Positions 54,589 through 61,572 of a stretch of 64,000 nucleotides of DNA are shown here, one piece after another. The DNA comes from Nitrospirillum amazonense (GTDB lineage Bacteria > Pseudomonadota > Alphaproteobacteria > Azospirillales > Azospirillaceae). Each line of letters starts with the position of its first letter. The first letter of the stretch is position 1. The notes under the pieces are model-generated. The model did no database searches. It was not told the DNA's origin and worked only from the letters and a program-made list of their open reading frames with translations. The stretch spans positions 248,001 to 312,000 of the forward strand of contig NZ_VITV01000008.1 of the NCBI RefSeq assembly GCF_007828035.1. Reading direction: 5' to 3'. A program made the translations under genes and the position numbers.

Positions 54589-54852
54589 TCAGGTCCCCTG
54601 GGCGTGGTCCTTGCGATACAGCCGCCAATACCCCTGGCTGAACTGGATCAGCGCCACGTCGATGACCCCGCCCTCACGGTCCACGTTGCGGGAACAGCAG
54701 GGGCTTTCGATGCGATAGCCGCCCTGGGCCGGCACGACGCTGGGCCGGACGTAGAGGTAGCGCTGGCGCGCCTGCAACGCGCGCTCAATGCGCTTGCGGT
54801 CCACATCGTTGGGATGCCCCGCCGCGGTGAGACCTTGCGACGCCGCCATCAT
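54589..54852 (-). CDS. DUF3024-like small protein of the nif cluster
   Basis: 87 residues. PNDVDRKRIERALQARQRYLYVRPSV and the segment GGYRIESPCCSRNVDREGGVIDVALIQFSQGYWRLYRKDH look like DUF3024, whose CCSRN motif may bind metal; this name is tentative. AGGAGGT is six bases before ATG 54852 but abuts ATG 54858, which decides the start. It lies just downstream of nifZ in the same run. Function unknown. Confidence 0.65.
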   Translation of the reverse strand: MMAASQGLTAAGHPNDVDRKRIERALQARQRYLYVRPSVVPAQGGYRIESPCCSRNVDREGGVIDVALIQFSQGYWRLYRKDHAQGT

Positions 54853-54901
54853 GCACATACCTCCTCCCCTGACGTGCCCCCTATGACTCCATGACCCCGC
54901 C

Positions 54902-55141
54902 TCAGACAGGAACGATCTCTTCCTCCAGGCAGCCGATCACCCGCCGGTCGGGGAATTCGACCAAGTAGATGGGCGTGCCGCTGTCCACATGGGTCCCGAC
55001 CTGCACGATCTCCCCCACCGTGCCCGCCGGTTCCAGCAGGGCGTCGGCCGGCGTGTCGGGATAGCCGCCGTCGTTGACCAGGTCGGTGACCACGCGCATG
55101 CGCTGTCCCCACTGGTACAGGGGTTGGCGGGGCTCGATCAT
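54902..55141 (-). CDS. nifZ: NifZ-domain protein (copy 2)
   Basis: 79 residues. YQWGQRMRVVTDLVNDGGYPDTP and TVGEIVQVGTHVDSGTPIYLVEFPDRRVIGCLEEEIVPV are the compact NifZ domain. NifZ helps mature the second P-cluster pair of the NifDK protein. ATG 55141 overlaps the stop of the other nifZ gene, so two NifZ domains are made in sequence. This copy is the shorter one, without the C-terminal extension. Confidence 0.85.
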   Translation of the reverse strand: MIEPRQPLYQWGQRMRVVTDLVNDGGYPDTPADALLEPAGTVGEIVQVGTHVDSGTPIYLVEFPDRRVIGCLEEEIVPV

Positions 55142-55485
55142 GGTCGCCCCCCGGCGGCCCGGCCCGGCACCGGCAGGGCGGTGGGCAGGGGCAGGTCGTC
55201 CTCGTCGGCAACCGCCAGCACGGCCTCCAGCTCCTTGCGCTTCATGCCCACGCGGTTGCCGCTGCCCAGGAATTCGACGCCGTAGATGTAGAATTGCTGG
55301 AGGAAGGTGCCGATGCTGACGACGTAGCCTTCTTCCCCCTTCTTGGCGAGGATGTCGCCGATCTCCTTGCCGGCGTAGGTGCCGTCGTTGCGGACGGTGC
55401 GCCGGGACCGCACCTTTTCCCCATAGGTGAAGGTGGGGGGATCGACGATCTCCACCACGTCGCTGTCGCGGACGATGTTGCTCAT
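55138..55485 (-). CDS. nifZ: NifZ-domain protein (copy 1)
   Basis: 115 residues. PPTFTYGEKVRSRRTVRNDGTYAGKEIGDILAKKGEEGYVVSIGTFLQQFYIYGVEFLGSGNRVGMKRKEL is the canonical NifZ domain, with VRNDGTY and the GTFLQ-IY-V-FL motif. A Pro/Ala-rich tail follows. Its role is P-cluster maturation with NifH. It overlaps the second nifZ by four bases and the LRV gene upstream by four bases. Confidence 0.92.
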   Translation of the reverse strand: MSNIVRDSDVVEIVDPPTFTYGEKVRSRRTVRNDGTYAGKEIGDILAKKGEEGYVVSIGTFLQQFYIYGVEFLGSGNRVGMKRKELEAVLAVADEDDLPLPTALPVPGRAAGGRP

Positions 55486-56285
55486 GACACAATTTCCAAC
55501 ATGGTGGGCTCCAATATGGCGGGCTCCAGCGTCCGAGGCGTTGTAGGCGGCGACAGGCGCGAGGCCACCATTTCCCGCACCAGGATGTCCTCATCCCGGG
55601 CCAGGTCGGCGATTTGCGCCACGGGCAGGCGGCTGGCGACCTCGAACCGCACCCGCCAGTCGGGATCGCGCTTCAGACGGGCCAGCAGGTCGCCCGGCAG
55701 GCGCTTGGACACCTCGTACCGCACGTCGGCGTCGGCATCGGCGGCCATGCGGATCAGCCACTCGACAGGCGCGCGAACGGCGACCATGCGGCGCACCTCC
55801 GGCTCCTTGTCCTCGATCATGCGGGCCAGCAGGCCGGGGCCGACGCGGCGCGCCACCATCAGGCGCACGTAGTAGTCGGGATCGCGGATCATGGGGATCA
55901 GGTCGGCTTCGTCCAGCAGGGCGGCGACGCGGATGCGCACCTCGCGGTGGGGATCGTCGCGCAAGCGCAGGGCGTAGCGCCTGGGCAGGCGGCGCACCGC
56001 GTTCCAGCGCACCGCCTCCTCCGGATCGTCCAGCATGGGCGGCAGCAGGAAGATGTCGGCGTGCTTGGCTGCGATCGCCCGCACCTCGAAATGCGGATGG
56101 CGCACATGGGTGTCCGCCAGGGTGGGATTCCAGGCGAAAAAGCGGTCGATGCGGCGGGCGTAGCGGTCGTTGACACAGGCGTGCTTCGGCCGGCACCGGC
56201 CGGCCGCCAGCAGGGCGGCATAACCGCAGGCATCACAGGAAATGGTATTGCCCCGCCAGTCCACAGCCTCGTCGATGTCAGTCAT
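55482..56285 (-). CDS. LRV protein with N-terminal 4Fe-4S motif
   Basis: 267 residues of the leucine-rich variant (LRV) protein group first described beside nif genes of Azotobacter. The N-terminus has a 4Fe-4S site, CDACGYAALLAAGRC then HACV (C-X2-C-X10-C-X5-C). About seven LRV repeats of roughly 24 residues follow, such as HPHFEVRAIAAKH, DPHREVRIRVAAL, DPDYYVRLMVARRV and DPDWRVRFEVASRLP. It is probably a docking or assembly factor. It overlaps the nifZ start and the TPR gene's stop. Confidence 0.9.
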   Translation of the reverse strand: MTDIDEAVDWRGNTISCDACGYAALLAAGRCRPKHACVNDRYARRIDRFFAWNPTLADTHVRHPHFEVRAIAAKHADIFLLPPMLDDPEEAVRWNAVRRLPRRYALRLRDDPHREVRIRVAALLDEADLIPMIRDPDYYVRLMVARRVGPGLLARMIEDKEPEVRRMVAVRAPVEWLIRMAADADADVRYEVSKRLPGDLLARLKRDPDWRVRFEVASRLPVAQIADLARDEDILVREMVASRLSPPTTPRTLEPAILEPTMLEIVS

Positions 56286-56838
56286 GGTCGTCCTCTCCCA
56301 TGCGCTGGATGACGCTCAGCAGCACCTGGGCGCCGACCTTGTCGCTGGGGTCCAATTCCAGCAGCTTGAGAACGGCCGCCAAGCCCTCGTCCAGGCTGCC
56401 CATGCGCATGTGCAGGTAGGCGTAACCCTTGAGGGTGAACAGGAAGAAGCGGGGCAACGGCGCGTCGAAGCGGCCGAAGTCCGCGTCCGTGGCCACCACC
56501 TGGCGCCAATCGGCCGGCAGCTTGTTGTCCTGCGCCGCCTTGGCCAGGCAAAGGCGGGCGATGTCCAGCGCGTCCTTCAGGCGGCCCTTGTAGAAATAGA
56601 AGCGGTACAGGGCGATCAGGGTGGCGGCATGCCAGGGCGCCAGCAGACGCGCCTGCCGCAGGTGGCGTTCCGCCACCTCCTCCAGATGATAGACCTGGGC
56701 GGCGGCCGACAGGTGGTGGTGCACATCCGGCGGCAGCCCGCCGCCCAACACGGCGGCGGACAGCCATTCGCCATCGGGGATGGGTGGCGGCCCGCTTTCC
56801 CCGAATGGCGTCGCCGCTGCCGTTTGCCCTGCCCGCAT
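56278..56838 (-). CDS. TPR-like protein of the nif cluster
   Basis: 186 residues, all helical, soluble. Two to three degenerate tetratricopeptide units are visible: LSAAAQVYHLEEVAERHLRQARLLAPWHAATLIALYRFYFYKGRLKDALDIARLCLAKA and FTLKGYAYLHMRMGSLDEGLAAVLKLLELDPSD. It probably binds protein partners; which, in nif assembly, is unknown. It overlaps the LRV gene by eight bases and follows the IscA-like gene. Confidence 0.75.
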   Translation of the reverse strand: MRAGQTAAATPFGESGPPPIPDGEWLSAAVLGGGLPPDVHHHLSAAAQVYHLEEVAERHLRQARLLAPWHAATLIALYRFYFYKGRLKDALDIARLCLAKAAQDNKLPADWRQVVATDADFGRFDAPLPRFFLFTLKGYAYLHMRMGSLDEGLAAVLKLLELDPSDKVGAQVLLSVIQRMGEDDHD

Positions 56839-56866
56839 GGCCCCACCCCTCCCCTCTGGCTCCCGC

Positions 56867-57202
56867 CTATTGCAGCCGCACGATGGGCGTGGGCGCCGTG
56901 GCGCAGGAGGTGGCGGCCTTGGGGTCGCGGAACACCAGGCCGCTCTGCGCGGTGCCGTCCGCGAAGTCGATGGTGACGCCGGCCAGCAGCAGCCGGCTTT
57001 CCGTGGGCAGGAACAGACGCAGGCCGTAGCACTCCACCACCGCGTCGCCAGGCTCAGGCGCCGCGCGGACGCTCATGTCGGCCGACAGGCCGGAACAGCC
57101 ACCGGGGCTCAGGACCAGGCGGAACCCGGCCTCGGGCCCGCCATCGGCCCGCAGCATGAAGCGGATGAAACGCTCGGCCGCCGGGGTGATCGTGAAGGTC
57201 AT
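56867..57202 (-). CDS. HesB/IscA-like Fe-S carrier of the nif cluster
   Basis: 111 residues of the A-type carrier family. MTFTITPAAERFIRFML, FRLVLSPGGCSGLSADM and RLLLAGVTIDFADGTAQSGLVFRDP follow the IscA fold. The usual C-terminal CGCG motif is reduced to a single Cys in AATSCATAP, so it keeps only two of the three cluster Cys. It may deliver clusters to NifB or nitrogenase. GAGGGGG precedes ATG 57202 by six bases and abuts ATG 57208. Confidence 0.82.
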   Translation of the reverse strand: MTFTITPAAERFIRFMLRADGGPEAGFRLVLSPGGCSGLSADMSVRAAPEPGDAVVECYGLRLFLPTESRLLLAGVTIDFADGTAQSGLVFRDPKAATSCATAPTPIVRLQ

Positions 57203-57213
57203 CGCCATCCCCC

Positions 57214-57438
57214 TCAGCCGGCCGCCTGATAGCGGGGATAGGTGGTGTCGATGACGCAGGTGTTGTCCACCGGGCAGACGGCGACACACTGCGGCACATC
57301 GAAATACCCGATGCATTCCGTGCACTTCTTCGGATTGATGACGAAGGTGCCGCCCTTTTCCGAAATCGCCACGTTCGGGCACTCCGCCTCGCAGGCGGAG
57401 CAGCTGGTGCATTGCGAGGCGATGATCTTGTAGGCCAT
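57214..57438 (-). CDS. fdxN: Bacterial-type 2x[4Fe-4S] ferredoxin
   Basis: 74 residues. Cluster sites are [14 protein letters not shown] (C-X2-C-X2-C-X3-C) and [23 protein letters not shown], with the eight-residue insert between the second and third Cys that marks nif-type FdxN. FdxN donates electrons to NifB or nitrogenase in related bacteria. It lies 72 bases after nifB and probably shares its transcript. Confidence 0.93.
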   Translation of the reverse strand: MAYKIIASQCTSCSACEAECPNVAISEKGGTFVINPKKCTECIGYFDVPQCVAVCPVDNTCVIDTTYPRYQAAG

Positions 57439-57510
57439 GCTTCATATTCTCCTTCGGGTGGATGGGTCCGGGGCCGGATGCGGCCCGCCCCGGTCCAAAT
57501 GGAATGCGCA

Positions 57511-59070
57511 TCAGGCGGCGACGATCAGGGCGCCCTGGCGGATGGCGGCATCGCCGCGCGGGCTGTGGACCAGCTCACCGGCCGCCACCTTCCCCAGGTA
57601 GCCCTTGAACCAGGCGATGGCGGATTTCTCGATGAACTCATGGGCGTACTGGTCCACGGGCTCGATGCCCGCCCCCAGCAGGTCCGCCTTGGGACAGCCG
57701 CCGATCTTGGCGACGAAGACGGCGTGACAGTCGTTGATGGCGCGGATGACGGTCTGCAGGCTGTCCTCATCGCCAAAGCCACCCTGGCAATAGAGGTCGA
57801 CGCGCCGGTGGCCCACGAACTTGGCCCCGGCGGTGGACAGCTCGTAGACCTGGAATTCCTTGGCGTGGCCGAAGTGCTCGTTGATCAGGCCCGAGCCCTT
57901 GGTCGCCACCGCCACCAGCAGGGTGATGTCGCTGCGCGCCCCGGCCAGCGTGGCCAGTTCCTCCTGCTTGGCGGCCACCTTGGCCACCCGTTCCTCCTCC
58001 ACCCGCGCCTGGTAGGCCTGGCGGCCCTCCAGGTCGTAGTCGACCTCCATTTCCATGATCTTTTCGGTGGTGAATTCGGCGCTGCGATCCTCGCCCAGCA
58101 GGCCGACGGCGTCGGCCCGGCACTGGCGGCAGTGCCGCATCATGTTCATCTCGCCCTCGCAGTCATCCTGCAGGGCCTTCAGTTCCTGGGCGGTGGGGCC
58201 GCGCTGGCCCGTCAGGCCGAAAACGGTGCCGTGCTCGGGCGCGGAGATCAGGGGCATGATGTTGTGCAGGAAGGCGCCACGCGACTTCACCGCCCGGTTC
58301 ACCTCCACCAGATGCCGGTCGTTGACGCCCGGGATCATGACGGAGTTGACCTTGCACAGGATCCCCCGCTCGGTCAGCATTTCCAGCCCGCGCAGCTGGC
58401 GCTCGGTCAGCAGCCGCGCCGCCTCCACGCCCGTGTAGCGCTTGTGGTTCCAATAGACCCAGGGATAGATCTTCGCCCCCACCTCCGGATCCACCATGTT
58501 GATGGTGATGGTGACGTGGTCGACGTTGTAGCGCGCTATGGTGTCGACATGGTCGGGCAGCGCCAGGCCGTTGGTGGACAGGCACAGCTTGATGTCGGGC
58601 GCGGTCTGGGAGATCAGCTCGAAGGTTTTGAACGTCTTGGCCGGATTGGCCAGCGGGTCGCCCGGCCCGGCGATGCCCAGCACGGTCATCTGCGGGATGG
58701 TGGAGGCGACGGCCAGCACCTTCCTGGCCGCCTGCTCCGGCGTCAGCCGCTCGCTCACCACGCCGGGGCGGGATTCGTTGGCGCAGTCGTACTTGCGATT
58801 GCAGTAGTTGCACTGGATGTTGCAGGCGGGCGCCACGGCGACGTGCATGCGGGCGTAATGGTGATGCGCCTCCTCGCTGTAGCAGGGGTGGTTCTTCACC
58901 TTCTCCCAAATCTCGGTCGGCAAGTCGCCCTGGCCGGCGGCGGAACCGCAGCTGGCCTTGCCGCTGCCCCCTTGGGTACCACACCCCTTGTGTTCGGCCA
59001 CCTGCTGCATCACCGCGTCGATGGTGACCAGACGGCCGGCGGCCCCGTCCTGCGTTGTGGATGCGTGCAT
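57511..59070 (-). CDS. nifB: FeMo-cofactor biosynthesis protein NifB
   Basis: 519 residues. The radical SAM core binds its 4Fe-4S cluster through [16 protein letters not shown] (C-X3-C-X2-C). [20 protein letters not shown] is the SAM-side GxIxGxGE-like strand, and [12 protein letters not shown] and [12 protein letters not shown] continue the core. The C-terminal 130 residues are a NifX-like domain ([26 protein letters not shown]). NifB makes NifB-co, the 8Fe-9S-C precursor of FeMo-co. The Cys-rich N-terminus ([17 protein letters not shown]) is typical. It heads the run under a sigma-54/NifA promoter. Confidence 0.97.
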   Translation of the reverse strand: MHASTTQDGAAGRLVTIDAVMQQVAEHKGCGTQGGSGKASCGSAAGQGDLPTEIWEKVKNHPCYSEEAHHHYARMHVAVAPACNIQCNYCNRKYDCANESRPGVVSERLTPEQAARKVLAVASTIPQMTVLGIAGPGDPLANPAKTFKTFELISQTAPDIKLCLSTNGLALPDHVDTIARYNVDHVTITINMVDPEVGAKIYPWVYWNHKRYTGVEAARLLTERQLRGLEMLTERGILCKVNSVMIPGVNDRHLVEVNRAVKSRGAFLHNIMPLISAPEHGTVFGLTGQRGPTAQELKALQDDCEGEMNMMRHCRQCRADAVGLLGEDRSAEFTTEKIMEMEVDYDLEGRQAYQARVEEERVAKVAAKQEELATLAGARSDITLLVAVATKGSGLINEHFGHAKEFQVYELSTAGAKFVGHRRVDLYCQGGFGDEDSLQTVIRAINDCHAVFVAKIGGCPKADLLGAGIEPVDQYAHEFIEKSAIAWFKGYLGKVAAGELVHSPRGDAAIRQGALIVAA

Positions 59071-59175
59071 GTCCGTTCCTCACTGTTGGGCCCGGCGCGC
59101 GGGCGCGGCGATTTCAATGGGAAAGCTTGCTTGACATTTCCTGGCCGGGCCCGCCTGAACCCACGCCGTATTTCA

Positions 59176-59190
59176 GCAAAGGCCGTGCCA
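59176..59190 (-). promoter_or_regulatory. Sigma-54 promoter for nifB run
   Basis: Minus strand TGGCACGGCCTTTGC, exact TGGCAC-N5-TTGC. Predicted start near 59164 gives a 94-base leader to nifB. Confidence 0.9.
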
Positions 59191-59245
59191 CGTCTTTGAA
59201 TCCCGAAGAACGGCGGGAACCCTCAGTTCAAGCCCTCACGCCAGC

Positions 59246-59261
59246 TGTGCGGTTATCGACA
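59246..59261. promoter_or_regulatory. NifA upstream activator site for nifB
   Basis: Exact TGT-N10-ACA (TGTGCGGTTATCGACA) centred about 89 bases before the predicted nifB start. Confidence 0.82.
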
Positions 59262-59291
59262 AACCGCGCCGAAGCCGGACACCGGCGTCCG

Positions 59292-60170
59292 TTACGCAAC
59301 AGCCCCGCACAGGATTTCGACAGCCCGCGGCAACGGCACGGCAACGGGCGTCAGGCCCTGCGCGGCGAAGAACTTGACCTCATTGCGGGTCAGCGTCGCC
59401 GGCTCCACCACCACGTAGTGCCGGTCAGCCGATCGCTTGGAAACCTGGCGGGCATAGGTGCGCAGCAGCTGGTCGTGGAAGCGGCAGCCCACGAACAGGA
59501 AACCCCGGCCATGCCGCCGTTCCTTCACGATGTCGGGAATGGGCGTCTGGATATCGATTTCCGTCAGCACCTCGACATAATCGGCATCGGTGATCAGGAA
59601 ATTGCGCACCGGGTCCACGCCGCCGTGCGGCTTGTACAGCACGGTTTCCCAGGCGCTCGCAGCGTCGCGCGTGGTTTCCCGCCCGCCGGCGTCATAGAAG
59701 CGGTACCAGCGATCCTCGCCGATGCCGGCGCGGGTGATGCCCTGCACCTCCCCCCAGCTGGCTCGGGAAGCCGCCAGGGCGGCGCGCATGGCGCCGTCGT
59801 ACCAGGTGTCGACGATCAGCGGGACGCCCAAGGCCGCCAGGTGGCGATGCAGGGCCGTGGGCGCCACCGGCGGCCGGAACGCCTCCGCCATCAGGGCAGA
59901 GACGGTGGAACGGTGGCGCGTACTTTCGATGTGCTGGGCCGCCGCCCAGGCGTTGCCCTTGGCGCGGCGGGGCAGCGCCACCTTGGCGGCGAAGAAGTCG
60001 GCCAGCGCCTCATGCGTGGTTGGGGCCGCCACCGGAGCCAGGCAGGCCAGCGCCGGTCCCAGATAGGGAACCAGCCCACCGGCGCGCAACTGCGCGGCCA
60101 GGTCGACCAGCAGGCGCTCGGCCGCAAGGCCGTCGGGCATGATGGAAGCGGCGGTTGCCAAGGCTGTCAT
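59292..60170 (-). CDS. SIR2-like protein of the nif cluster
   Basis: 292 residues. The segment GGLVPYLGPALACLAP sits where SIR2-fold proteins have the first NAD loop (usually GAGxS). LYKPHGGVDPVRNFLITDADYVEVL matches the SIR2_2 pattern with the catalytic His in KPHGG, and FLFVGCRFHDQLL resembles its later nucleotide loop. Members are NAD-consuming deacylases or NADases, the latter known in phage defence. Here it lies two bases after nifT and before nifB under a sigma-54 promoter, so an NAD-linked role in nitrogen fixation is suggested but unproven. The glycine loop is atypical, so NAD binding needs proof. Confidence 0.75.
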   Translation of the reverse strand: MTALATAASIMPDGLAAERLLVDLAAQLRAGGLVPYLGPALACLAPVAAPTTHEALADFFAAKVALPRRAKGNAWAAAQHIESTRHRSTVSALMAEAFRPPVAPTALHRHLAALGVPLIVDTWYDGAMRAALAASRASWGEVQGITRAGIGEDRWYRFYDAGGRETTRDAASAWETVLYKPHGGVDPVRNFLITDADYVEVLTEIDIQTPIPDIVKERRHGRGFLFVGCRFHDQLLRTYARQVSKRSADRHYVVVEPATLTRNEVKFFAAQGLTPVAVPLPRAVEILCGAVA

Positions 60171-60171
60171 C

Positions 60172-60387
60172 TCACTCCTCCTCCCCCCGCTTGCGGGCGT
60201 TGACCGTCACCGGCAGGCGCGTGTCGGCCGCCATCTCCGGCAGGTCCAAGACCCAGCCATTGGCGATGCGGATCCAGCCCCCCCACAGATCCTCCCGCTC
60301 CGCCTCCACCACCGGCTCTTCCAGATCCTTCTTCGGCACGTAGACGGAAAGGCCGATCTCGGGTGAGCGGCGGATCATCACTTTCAT
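60172..60387 (-). CDS. nifT: NifT/FixU protein
   Basis: 71 residues. MKVMIRRSPEIGLSVYVPKKDLEEPVVEAE then WGGWIRIANGWVLDLPEM and LPVTVNARKR is the NifT/FixU family. Its role is minor and unclear, linked to NifDK maturation. In many diazotrophs it follows nifHDK; here it opens a two-gene unit with the SIR2-like gene, under its own sigma-54 promoter. Confidence 0.9.
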   Translation of the reverse strand: MKVMIRRSPEIGLSVYVPKKDLEEPVVEAEREDLWGGWIRIANGWVLDLPEMAADTRLPVTVNARKRGEEE

Positions 60388-60426
60388 CGGGGCCGGTCCT
60401 TTCCATTGGAAGCCGTCCTCAGTTCA

Positions 60427-60441
60427 GCAAGGGCCGTGCCA
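60427..60441 (-). promoter_or_regulatory. Sigma-54 promoter for nifT-SIR2
   Basis: Minus strand TGGCACGGCCCTTGC, exact TGGCAC-N5-TTGC. Predicted start near 60415, 28 bases before nifT. Confidence 0.9.
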
Positions 60442-60504
60442 CGCTGGAAGGCCCTGAAACCGGCGCTTTCCCACGCGTCGTCGCGTTGGGAAACCGACAA
60501 GGCC

Positions 60505-60520
60505 TGTCGTATCCCTTACC
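60505..60520. promoter_or_regulatory. Imperfect NifA site between nifT and DUF2478 genes
   Basis: TGT-N10-ACC, one base off TGT-N10-ACA. Its centre is about 97 bases from the predicted nifT start and about 86 bases from the DUF2478 start, the expected distances for a shared NifA site. Confidence 0.4.
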
Positions 60521-60572
60521 GCCGATGGACGCTTTCCCCTGGTAAAGTGGCGGCACAGCACCGGCCGAACGG

Positions 60573-60588
60573 TGGCATGCGCGGTGCA
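60573..60588 (+). promoter_or_regulatory. Probable sigma-54 promoter for DUF2478 gene
   Basis: TGGCATG-N4-GTGCA, with GG and GC ten bases apart and two mismatches to consensus. Predicted start about 49 bases before the ATG at 60647. Confidence 0.65.
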
Positions 60589-60646
60589 AGTCCCGCCCTT
60601 GATCCGGCCACGCGCCGCGACCGCTTCCCTGGACAGGAGATCCCCC

Positions 60647-61207
60647 ATGCCCGACAGCGTCGCCTATACCGACAACCTGCTGAACCTGGCCGCCGTGATC
60701 TATCAGCCGGAGGATGACGTGGACACCCTGCTGGCCGACTTCGCGCTGGGTCTGCGCGACCGCGGCCGCCGGGTGGGTGGCATCGTCCAGCGCAACCGCA
60801 AGGGCGACTGCGGACCGGTGAAGCTGATGGAGGTGATGGACCTGAACACCGGCCGCGTCATCCCCATCTGCCAGAACCTGGGCCCCGGTTCCGTGGCCTG
60901 CCGCCTGGACACGGGCGGGCTGGCGGATGCGGCCCTGGCGGTGGCCCAGGCCGTGGCCGACCGGGTCGAACTGGTCCTGGTCAACAAATTCGGCAAGACG
61001 GAGGCCGAGGGTCGCGGCCTGAGGGGAGAGATCGCGGCCGCCATCGACGCCGGATTGCCGGTGCTGACCGCTGTGCCCTGGCGTTTCTACGACGCGTGGA
61101 CGGCCTTCACCGGCGGCTATGGCACCACCCTGGTGTGCGACACGGGCGTAATCACCACCTGGTGGGAGGACTGGGCCCGCCGGGCCGACCGGCGGCGGGC
61201 CAATTGA
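60647..61207 (+). CDS. DUF2478 protein (molybdenum/nif-associated nucleotide-binding family)
   Basis: 186 residues. It starts SVAYTDNLLNLAAVIYQPEDDVDTLLADFALGLRDRGRRVGGIVQ, and has LVLVNKFGKTEAEGRGLRGEIAAAI and VLTAVPWRFYDAWTAFTGG, the DUF2478 pattern with a P-loop-NTPase-like late motif (NKFGK) but no full Walker A. Members are often found beside molybdate genes. ATG 60647 has AGGAGA seven bases ahead. A near-consensus sigma-54 promoter precedes it, so it is probably co-induced with nif. Confidence 0.82.
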   Translation: MPDSVAYTDNLLNLAAVIYQPEDDVDTLLADFALGLRDRGRRVGGIVQRNRKGDCGPVKLMEVMDLNTGRVIPICQNLGPGSVACRLDTGGLADAALAVAQAVADRVELVLVNKFGKTEAEGRGLRGEIAAAIDAGLPVLTAVPWRFYDAWTAFTGGYGTTLVCDTGVITTWWEDWARRADRRRAN

Positions 61208-61245
61208 CGGCGGAAAAGTTGTCGCGGGCGCCCTGCGCTGATGGC

Positions 61246-61276
61246 CGGGGGGCCGGTGCCGGGCACCGGCCCCCCG
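61246..61276. terminator. Long perfect hairpin between DUF2478 and mop (bidirectional terminator)
   Basis: A 31-base palindrome with 15-base arms (61246-61260 and 61262-61276) around a single central G. It separates convergent genes ending at 61207 and 61283. Confidence 0.8.
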
Positions 61277-61282
61277 CAGCGC

Positions 61283-61492
61283 CTATTCCTTGCCGATGAT
61301 CACGTCGGAGGACTTGATGATGGCGGAGACGGTGTCACCCACCTTCAGGCCCAGATCGTCCACCGACTCATTGGTGATCGATGAGGTGATGACGCTGCCG
61401 GCGGCGATCTCGATCTTCACATGGGCGGTGGTCACTCCCTTGGTGACGGCCACGACCTTACCGGCGATGACGTTGCGGGCACTCAGCTTCAT
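61283..61492 (-). CDS. mop: Molbindin (Mop), molybdate-binding protein
   Basis: 69 residues, a single TOBE/Mop domain: MKLSARNVIAGKVVAVTKGVTTAHVKIEIAAGSVITSSITNESVDDLGLKVGDTVSAIIKSSDVIIGKE. Molbindins oligomerise and store or buffer molybdate in the cytoplasm, needed for FeMo-co. It lies 80 bases after nifA on the same strand and may share its transcript. Confidence 0.95.
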   Translation of the reverse strand: MKLSARNVIAGKVVAVTKGVTTAHVKIEIAAGSVITSSITNESVDDLGLKVGDTVSAIIKSSDVIIGKE

Positions 61493-61572
61493 TCCTGTCT
61501 CATCCTCAAGTCAGCGGTCCACTGGGACGTCCACGGGGACCACGGGCACCCGCTCTTGGCCTTGGCGGGAAT

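Noticed and set aside
60496-60510. CGACAAGGCCTGTCG as a copy of the TetR efflux operator
   Set aside because: The core resembles the 30657 palindrome, but it lies between sigma-54 promoters 30 kb away; chance similarity of GGCC palindromes is likely.
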